Shown here: positions 5,572-9,909 of the stretch, piece after piece
Position numbering within the stretch: the stretch's first letter is position 1
How the letters are laid out: each line of letters opens with the position of its first letter
Source of the DNA: UBA1774 sp045223835
Lineage (GTDB): Bacteria; Bacillota; Clostridia; Oscillospirales; Oscillospiraceae
Length of the DNA: 9,909 nt
Reading direction: 5' to 3'
Assembly: GCA_045223835.1 (NCBI GenBank)
Contig: JBGUZS010000024.1
Span: 1-9,909, forward strand
Position numbers and translations under genes: made by a program
The notes under the pieces: generated by a model
The model's input: the letters and a program-made list of their open reading frames with translations, nothing else
The model's database searches: none
What the model was told of the DNA's origin: nothing

Positions 5572-7779
5572 TCAGATGGTCCTCTCCCATTTCATCCTGT
5601 GGCTGTAGGCTGTACACACGGTGTAATCCTCTGCCCCGCCGCCGGGGGTGGGCTTATACTGCACCCAGTAGGTCACCACCGGCTTTACCAGGCTGGCGAG
5701 ACTCCAGCCCTCCTCGGATACCAGCTTGTCCCCGCCGGTCTCGGCGGTCCAGATGGTCTCCTGAATATCCCGGAGGCTGATGAAGCAGCGCTCCAGCTTT
5801 TCCGCCAGCCCTTCCTCCAGGGTCAGACGCAGCCCGTCCCAGGGCTGACGCTCCGGCGCGAAATCCATGTTCCAGATCTCCTTCATCAGGCTCTGCTTGA
5901 GCCGCAGAGCGTTTTCATGCTTTTCCAGGATGGTAGGCGTTCTCTCCTGCCCGCCGGGGAAGTACAGGTCCAGGATGTGAGCCGCGCTCTTGCCCCGTTC
6001 CCGGAACACCTCCAGGCAGTTGGCGCAGTAGACGAAATAGGGCTTATCCGAGAGGGCGGCGCTGTTCTCCCCGATCTCCCGGTACATCTCCGGGTTGGGG
6101 ATGCGGATATGTCCGCCGTAGCCGCAGCAGCGGCCAGGGCCCTCGATCTCCTCCAGCTCCGCGCCGGTGCGCCTTGCCAGCTCCCGCACGGCGCTCTTCA
6201 TCTCCCCGAAGGCCCGGGCGGCGCAGGGGTCGAACACCGCAGCCTGGGGGAAGGGGGTTCCCGTCGGCTTCAGGCCCGCCTCCGCCATGAGGGCGTAGAG
6301 GGAGACCTGAGGGATCTCCGGCAGGGCGTCCGCAAAGGTGCGCTCGCAGGTGGCACAGGCAAAAACCAGGGTGGGCTTCCCCAGGGATTCCCATTCCTGC
6401 CGCAGCTTCGTCTTTACCGCCTCCAGCCGGTCCAGATCCCCGGCCCACAGGGCGGGCACGCCGCAGCAGCCCAGCATGAGCCCCACCTCTCCGGGCTTCA
6501 TCTCCCTCAGGAAACGGTAGGCCGCCTTTACCTGCTCCGGGGCGTCCATCCCCAGGCGACAGCCCGGGAAGAAGGCATAGGCGCAGGTCTGCTTCCCCGG
6601 CGGGGGCAGACAGACGGAGGCCTCCCCGGAGGCAAGATCCAGCTCCTTGAGCCAAAAGTCGTGGAAGGCTCTGGGTCCGGTATTCCGGCGGAAGCGGTCT
6701 GTGCGGGAGAGCATGAACACCGCCCCCAGGTCCGCATGCTCCGGACAGACCTCCTTGCAGAGGCCGCAGTTGGTGCAGGAATAGGTCTGGCGCACGATGC
6801 TCTGGGTGGCGATGGGCGGCGCCGCGGCGGAATCCGCGTAGGTCTCCCGGGCGATGCCATGGGGCTTTTTCCGGTATTTTTTCAGCATTTCGCAGCCATC
6901 CAGACAGGCGCTGCAGTCGCACTGCAGGCAGCGGGCGGCCTCCGCCTGGGCCCCCTCCTCCGTCTCCGGATCCCGGGGAGGCTCGGCTTCTATGCCCGGG
7001 TGGGGGAGGTAGCGCTCGCAGGGGTTCTCGTGCCGGGGATCCTGGATCTCCTCCCGGCGGCCGGTCATGAGGAAGGACTCTATGGCCTTGGCGGCCTGGG
7101 GCCCCATGGCGACGCCTTCGATCAGGCTCCTGCCTGCAGCTTCGCCGCCCGGATAGAAGCGCTCATCCGCCCAGACGGCCCCGTCCCGGCCGGTGGCCAG
7201 ATAGACGGCGTCGTAGTCCGCCAGCTCCTCCGGATCCAGGATCTCCCGCCCGTAGACGAATTCCAGGAACCCGGGCTTCACGGCGGTGAACTGGAAGCGG
7301 AACTCCTCGTCGAACTCCGGGAAGCGGGGATGGGTGCGGAGGCTTCCGCCCCAGGTCTCCTCCCGCTCGAACACGGTGACGATATACTTTTTCAGCGCCA
7401 GCTGCAGGGCGGCGGAAAGACCGGCGGGACCGGCGCCCACCACCGCCACCCTTTTGTCCTTTGGGGGAATATTGAAGCTGTCCGCCTTTTTGCTTTTGGC
7501 GAAGCGGATGGCGGCGGCCTCCAGCCCGGGCAGGTCGATGGCGCCCCCCAGCTGGGCCCGCTGGCAGTGCTCCCGGCAGGGGGCGGGACAGAGGGCGGAC
7601 ACCAGGCTGGGAAAGACCGCGGCGGTGCGGAGGGCCTTCCAGGCGGCGTTCCACCGCCCGTTTGCGCATTTTTCCGCAAAGGCGCGTATATCCAGCCCGA
7701 AGGGGCAGGCGCAGGAGCAGGAGGCGGGCTCGCCGTTGAAGCAGTTTCGGGTGTATTGGTTGAAGTCTTCCAGCTGCAT
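5572..7779 (-). CDS. FAD/iron-sulfur oxidoreductase with HdrB-like CCG domains (dicluster-binding protein)
   Basis: A 735-residue cytoplasmic electron-transfer protein. In order: a GltD-type double [4Fe-4S] region (C13, C21, C23, C25, then C64, C68, C72); an FAD Rossmann fold VAVVGAGPAG (111-120) with E138 for the ribose; ATG (195-197) and FYPGGE (208-213); cysteines 284, 287, 289, 292, 296 and a ferredoxin-type CTNCGLCKEVCP (335-346); two CCG domains as in heterodisulfide reductase HdrB and glycolate oxidase GlcF (C407, C438/C439, C475, C478; C519, C551/C552, C585, C588); and a C-terminal region of about 110 residues ending TYWVQYKP and AYSHRM. The usual NAD(P)H Rossmann insert between ATG and the GGE motif is absent. 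It is first in a four-gene operon. It matches my memory of 'pyridine nucleotide-disulfide oxidoreductase/dicluster-binding protein'; its electron partners are unknown. ATG 7779 is preceded by GGAG at a workable spacing. Confidence 0.85.
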   Translation of the reverse strand: MQLEDFNQYTRNCFNGEPASCSCACPFGLDIRAFAEKCANGRWNAAWKALRTAAVFPSLVSALCPAPCREHCQRAQLGGAIDLPGLEAAAIRFAKSKKADSFNIPPKDKRVAVVGAGPAGLSAALQLALKKYIVTVFEREETWGGSLRTHPRFPEFDEEFRFQFTAVKPGFLEFVYGREILDPEELADYDAVYLATGRDGAVWADERFYPGGEAAGRSLIEGVAMGPQAAKAIESFLMTGRREEIQDPRHENPCERYLPHPGIEAEPPRDPETEEGAQAEAARCLQCDCSACLDGCEMLKKYRKKPHGIARETYADSAAAPPIATQSIVRQTYSCTNCGLCKEVCPEHADLGAVFMLSRTDRFRRNTGPRAFHDFWLKELDLASGEASVCLPPPGKQTCAYAFFPGCRLGMDAPEQVKAAYRFLREMKPGEVGLMLGCCGVPALWAGDLDRLEAVKTKLRQEWESLGKPTLVFACATCERTFADALPEIPQVSLYALMAEAGLKPTGTPFPQAAVFDPCAARAFGEMKSAVRELARRTGAELEEIEGPGRCCGYGGHIRIPNPEMYREIGENSAALSDKPYFVYCANCLEVFRERGKSAAHILDLYFPGGQERTPTILEKHENALRLKQSLMKEIWNMDFAPERQPWDGLRLTLEEGLAEKLERCFISLRDIQETIWTAETGGDKLVSEEGWSLASLVKPVVTYWVQYKPTPGGGAEDYTVCTAYSHRMKWERTI

Positions 7780-7828
7780 ACAGGATCACTCTCCGAGACG
7801 GGCAAAAGCCCATAATCATACAACCTGA

Positions 7829-7857
7829 ATTATACCACAGGCCGACGGGCATTGCAA
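7829..7857 (-). promoter_or_regulatory. Promoter of the redox/ligase/kinase operon
   Basis: Read on the minus strand: -35 TTGCAA (7857-7852), 17 bases, perfect -10 TATAAT (7834-7829) with TG one base upstream (TGGTATAAT), an extended -10. Transcription should begin near 7822, giving a leader of about 43 bases that includes a small GGGC-TTTT-GCCC hairpin (7811-7800) before the ribosome site. The -35 is the same six base pairs used by the opposite promoter. Confidence 0.8.
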
Positions 7858-7880
7858 ACCGGAGCGGGGGATGGTATAGT
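7852..7880 (+). promoter_or_regulatory. Promoter of the metallophosphoesterase gene, sharing its -35 with the divergent promoter
   Basis: -35 TTGCAA (7852-7857), 17 bases, -10 TATAGT (7875-7880, 5 of 6) with TG at 7872-7873. Because TTGCAA is its own reverse complement, the hexamer serves both directions and the two promoters are mirror images about 7854.5. The predicted start near 7887 leaves only about a dozen leader bases before ATG 7899, just enough to contain most of the ribosome site. Confidence 0.75.
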
Positions 7881-7898
7881 TTCCCGGGAGGGATGCGC

Positions 7899-8354
7899 AT
7901 GAGGATCGGCGTGGTATCGGATACCCACGGGCTGCTTCGGCCGGAGGTCACGGCGGTGCTGGAGGGCTGCTCGGTCATTCTCCATGGAGGGGATATCGGC
8001 GGGCAGGATATCCTGGACGCCCTGGGGGTGCTCGCCCCGGTTTACGCGGTGCGGGGCAACAACGACTGGGGCTCCTGGGGGGAGGGCATCCCCCTGACCC
8101 TGGATCTGCCTCTGGGCGGCCTGCGGATCTGCATGGCTCATATGAAGCGGGACCTGCCCGGGGACCTGAGCCCCTATGACCTGGTGATCACAGGGCATAC
8201 CCACCGGTACCTGGAGGGGAGGCAGGGGAGGACCCTGCTGCTGAATCCCGGAAGCTGCGGCCCCCGGCGCTTCGGCCAGCCCATCACCTTCGCCCTGGCG
8301 GAGGCAGGGGAGAGCGGGATCACCGTGCAGCGGGTAGAGATCCCCTGGGACTAA
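7899..8354 (+). CDS. YfcE/MJ0936-type metallophosphoesterase
   Basis: A 151-residue single-domain calcineurin-like phosphoesterase that would hydrolyse phosphodiesters with two metal ions in the cytoplasm; the physiological substrate of this subgroup is generally unknown. Metal-ligand motifs are complete: SDTHG (D8, H10), LHGGDIGG (D32), VRGNND (N54), MAH (H81), TGHTH (H100, H102), followed by the usual LLNPGSC. Length is normal. ATG 7899 is chosen because GGGAGG (7886-7891) lies seven bases upstream and MRIGVVSDTHG is the family's usual opening; an in-frame ATG at 7893 directly abuts the ribosome site and is less likely. Transcribed from its own promoter, divergently from the redox operon. 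Confidence 0.9.
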   Translation: MRIGVVSDTHGLLRPEVTAVLEGCSVILHGGDIGGQDILDALGVLAPVYAVRGNNDWGSWGEGIPLTLDLPLGGLRICMAHMKRDLPGDLSPYDLVITGHTHRYLEGRQGRTLLLNPGSCGPRRFGQPITFALAEAGESGITVQRVEIPWD

Positions 8355-8357
8355 GGC

Positions 8358-8386
8358 TTGCTTTTTCCACTGCCCGTTGTTACAAT
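8358..8386 (+). promoter_or_regulatory. Promoter of the YbaK-like/EamA-like gene pair
   Basis: TTGCTT (8358-8363), 17 bases, TACAAT (8381-8386, 5 of 6 consensus), with TG at 8378-8379 as an extended -10. It falls in the 61-base gap between the phosphoesterase stop and the next start, and predicts transcription from about 8393. No terminator hairpin was found in this gap, so read-through from the phosphoesterase gene is also likely. Confidence 0.6.
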
Positions 8387-8415
8387 TGGGCGAGTTTTGC
8401 AAAGGAGCATAAACC

Positions 8416-8910
8416 ATGTCCATTGAACGTGCAAGAGCCTGGCTCGCCGCCCGAGGGGTGGACCCTGGCCGGATCCTGGAATTTCCCGTGTCCAGCGCCA
8501 CGGTGGAGCTGGCGGCAAAAGCGCTGAGCTGCGCCCCGGAGCGCATCGCCAAAAGCCTTGCCCTGCGTCTCGTCGGCCCGGCGGGGGAGGGGGTGCTGCT
8601 GGTGGTTGCTGCGGGGGACGCCCGGCTGGACAACGCCAAGTATAAAGCCCGCTTCGGCTGCAAGCCGAAGATGCTGGGGCGGGAGGAGGCGGCGGACTGC
8701 ATCGGTCATGCCGCAGGGGGCGTCTGCCCCTTCGGGGTCAACTCCGGGGTGGAGGTCTGGCTGGATGAATCCCTCCGCCGCTTCGATACCGTGTTCCCCG
8801 CGGCGGGGAGCGCCAACAGCGCCATCGAGCTGAGCCTTCGCGAGCTGGAGGAGCTGTCCTGCGCCAAGGGCTGGGTGGACGTGTGCAGACTCCCGGAAGG
8901 AAACAGATAA
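8416..8910 (+). CDS. YbaK/EbsC-family aminoacyl-tRNA deacylase homologue
   Basis: A 164-residue protein of the YbaK/ProX editing-domain superfamily, whose characterised members remove mischarged amino acids (for example Cys or Ala) from tRNA in trans. Supporting features are the N-terminal helix and FPVSSATVELAAKALSC (23-39), IAKSLALR (44-51) with the conserved lysine K46, the strand VLLVVAAGD (60-68), the GGVCPFGV loop (101-108; SPFG-like in relatives), and GSANSAIELS (131-140). Length is normal for free-standing members. ATG 8416 follows AAAGGAG (8401-8407) by eight bases. Which tRNA it edits cannot be told from sequence alone. The transporter gene begins 15 bases after its stop, so the two are probably co-transcribed. 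Confidence 0.88.
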   Translation: MSIERARAWLAARGVDPGRILEFPVSSATVELAAKALSCAPERIAKSLALRLVGPAGEGVLLVVAAGDARLDNAKYKARFGCKPKMLGREEAADCIGHAAGGVCPFGVNSGVEVWLDESLRRFDTVFPAAGSANSAIELSLRELEELSCAKGWVDVCRLPEGNR

Positions 8911-8925
8911 GGAAGGAAAAGGGAA

Positions 8926-9873
8926 ATGACCTGGTTTTGGACTGCTCTCACCGCGACCCTGTGCTGGGGCTTCGCGGATCTGTTCTATAAAAGCGGCGCC
9001 GATCCGGAGGACCGGCGCAGCCATCTGAAGACCACCGTCGCGGTGGGGATCGTCTTCGGCCTCCATGCCGCCTATACGCTGATCTTCCAGGATATCGGCT
9101 TCGACTGGCGGAACCTCATCCGCTATGCCCCCGTCTCCGTGATGTACATCCTCTCCATGGCTATCGGCTACCTGGGCCTCCGGTACCTGGAGCTGAGCAT
9201 CGTCTCTCCGGTGGAGAACTGCTCCGGCGCTCTGGCCGCCCTTCTGGGCATCCTCATCCTGCAGGAAATGCCGGAGAGCGTTTTCACCTGGATCGGCATC
9301 GTCTTCTGCTGCCTGGGCGTCTTCCTCCTGGGCCTCTTTGAGAAAAACCGGGATGCGGGGGAGATCGCCCATCAGGATGGACGGAAGTTCCGCACCGGCC
9401 TGGGGGCTTTTCTCCTGCCCCTGGCCTACTGCGTCATCGATACCCTGGGTACCTTCCTGGATGATCCCTGCCTGGATATGGAGAGCACCTGGCTGCTGAA
9501 CGTGACGGAGGATACCATCGAGGACGTGGGGAATACCGCCTATGAGCTCACCTTCCTGCTGGTGGCCGTTTTGCTGATCGTCTATCTCCTGGCCACCCGG
9601 AAGAAGGTCCCGGCCCATAAGCCACCGCTGAAATACCGGGGGGCCCGGTTGGTGGCGGCGATCTTCGAGACTGCCGGGCAGTACGCCTACGCCCACGTCA
9701 TCGGCGGCGCGGCGGCGGTGACCGCCCCCCTTGTGGGCTCGTACTGCGTGGTTTCCGTAGTCCTCTCCCGGCTGATCCTGAAGGAGAAGCTGCCCAGGAA
9801 GCAGTATGCCGCCATCTTCATCACCTTTGCGGGAATCATCCTTCTTGGCTTGGCGGAAGGCCTGGCGGAATAA
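8926..9873 (+). CDS. EamA/DMT-superfamily transporter
   Basis: A 315-residue membrane protein with about ten hydrophobic segments (roughly 2-20, 36-54, 68-87, 97-113, 119-138, 157-175, 205-223, 240-257, 261-282, 293-311), arranged as two five-helix EamA repeats. Typical features are the N-terminal ATLCWGFADLFYKSG, the YLGLRYLELSIVSPVEN segment, and the C-terminal repeat ending in LKEKLPRKQYAAIFITFAGIILLG in two parts (285-308). Members export or import metabolites such as amino acids; the substrate here is unknown. The loop between helices 6 and 7 carries an acidic stretch (about 178-202) longer than usual. The start follows GGAAGG (8911-8916) by nine bases. Likely second gene of an operon with the YbaK-like gene. 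Confidence 0.85.
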   Translation: MTWFWTALTATLCWGFADLFYKSGADPEDRRSHLKTTVAVGIVFGLHAAYTLIFQDIGFDWRNLIRYAPVSVMYILSMAIGYLGLRYLELSIVSPVENCSGALAALLGILILQEMPESVFTWIGIVFCCLGVFLLGLFEKNRDAGEIAHQDGRKFRTGLGAFLLPLAYCVIDTLGTFLDDPCLDMESTWLLNVTEDTIEDVGNTAYELTFLLVAVLLIVYLLATRKKVPAHKPPLKYRGARLVAAIFETAGQYAYAHVIGGAAAVTAPLVGSYCVVSVVLSRLILKEKLPRKQYAAIFITFAGIILLGLAEGLAE

Positions 9874-9909
9874 TACGAAACAACCACCTGGGGGCTGACG
9901 CATTTTCGT

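Noticed and set aside
5545..7815. A 756-codon plus-strand open frame opposite the flavo-iron-sulfur gene
   Set aside because: The opposite strand encodes a protein with full FAD and iron-sulfur motifs; this frame is a low-complexity Gly/Leu/Gln/Ala-rich mirror of it with no domain.
8403..8416. ATAAAC half-site of the repressor motif just before the YbaK-like gene
   Set aside because: No GTTTAT partner lies eleven bases upstream; a lone six-base match is expected by chance.
8380..9903. A 507-codon minus-strand open frame opposite the YbaK-like and EamA-like genes
   Set aside because: It spans two recognisable genes and their intergenic region, lacks domains, and has a shadow-type composition.
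9874..9909. ACGAAA/TTTCGT inverted repeat after the transporter stop
   Set aside because: The arms are only six bases, the right one ends exactly at the window edge, and the interior is not a clear stem, so a terminator cannot be judged.

Overview
The window is GC-rich, densely packed DNA with strong Shine-Dalgarno sites and sigma-A-type promoters. It carries a BlaI/M56 signalling pair and an oxygen-sensitive-looking iron-sulfur redox operon. Together these suggest an anaerobic, high-GC gut Firmicute of the Clostridia (Oscillospiraceae-like). That placement is inferred from gene content and style, not from a marker gene. No rRNA, tRNA, CRISPR array, insertion sequence or phage gene was seen.

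Layout. 2-85 is the C-terminal end of an unidentified plus-strand gene. 86-314 holds no gene: it contains a strong hairpin (121-158), a stretch with nothing recognisable (159-247), and a promoter with two copies of the inverted repeat GTTTAT-N5-ATAAAC. 315-3258 is a two-gene plus-strand operon: a BlaI/MecI-type repressor whose first codons appear frameshifted, and an M56 (BlaR1-like) membrane metalloprotease with a large outside domain of unknown kind. A hairpin at 3276-3303 separates it from a convergent minus-strand operon.

The minus-strand operon runs from a promoter at 7857-7829 down to 3320 and has four tightly joined genes: a 735-residue flavin/iron-sulfur protein with HdrB-like CCG domains, a 63-residue four-cysteine protein, a short PaaK-like adenylating ligase, and an APH-fold kinase. 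The first three resemble, from memory, a conserved neighbourhood typified by Desulfovibrio vulgaris DVU_1553, DVU_1557 and a 'pyridine nucleotide-disulfide oxidoreductase/dicluster-binding protein', whose biochemical job is not established. The molybdoenzyme and accessory genes found with it there are not visible here, and a kinase gene is joined on instead. This is the best candidate for an undescribed system in the window.

From 7852 rightwards everything is on the plus strand: a YfcE-type metallophosphoesterase, a YbaK/EbsC-type aminoacyl-tRNA deacylase homologue, and an EamA-type transporter. The phosphoesterase promoter and the redox-operon promoter face apart and share one self-complementary -35 hexamer, so only one should be occupied at a time. 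All four promoters found have a TG one base before the -10 hexamer and a 17-base spacer.
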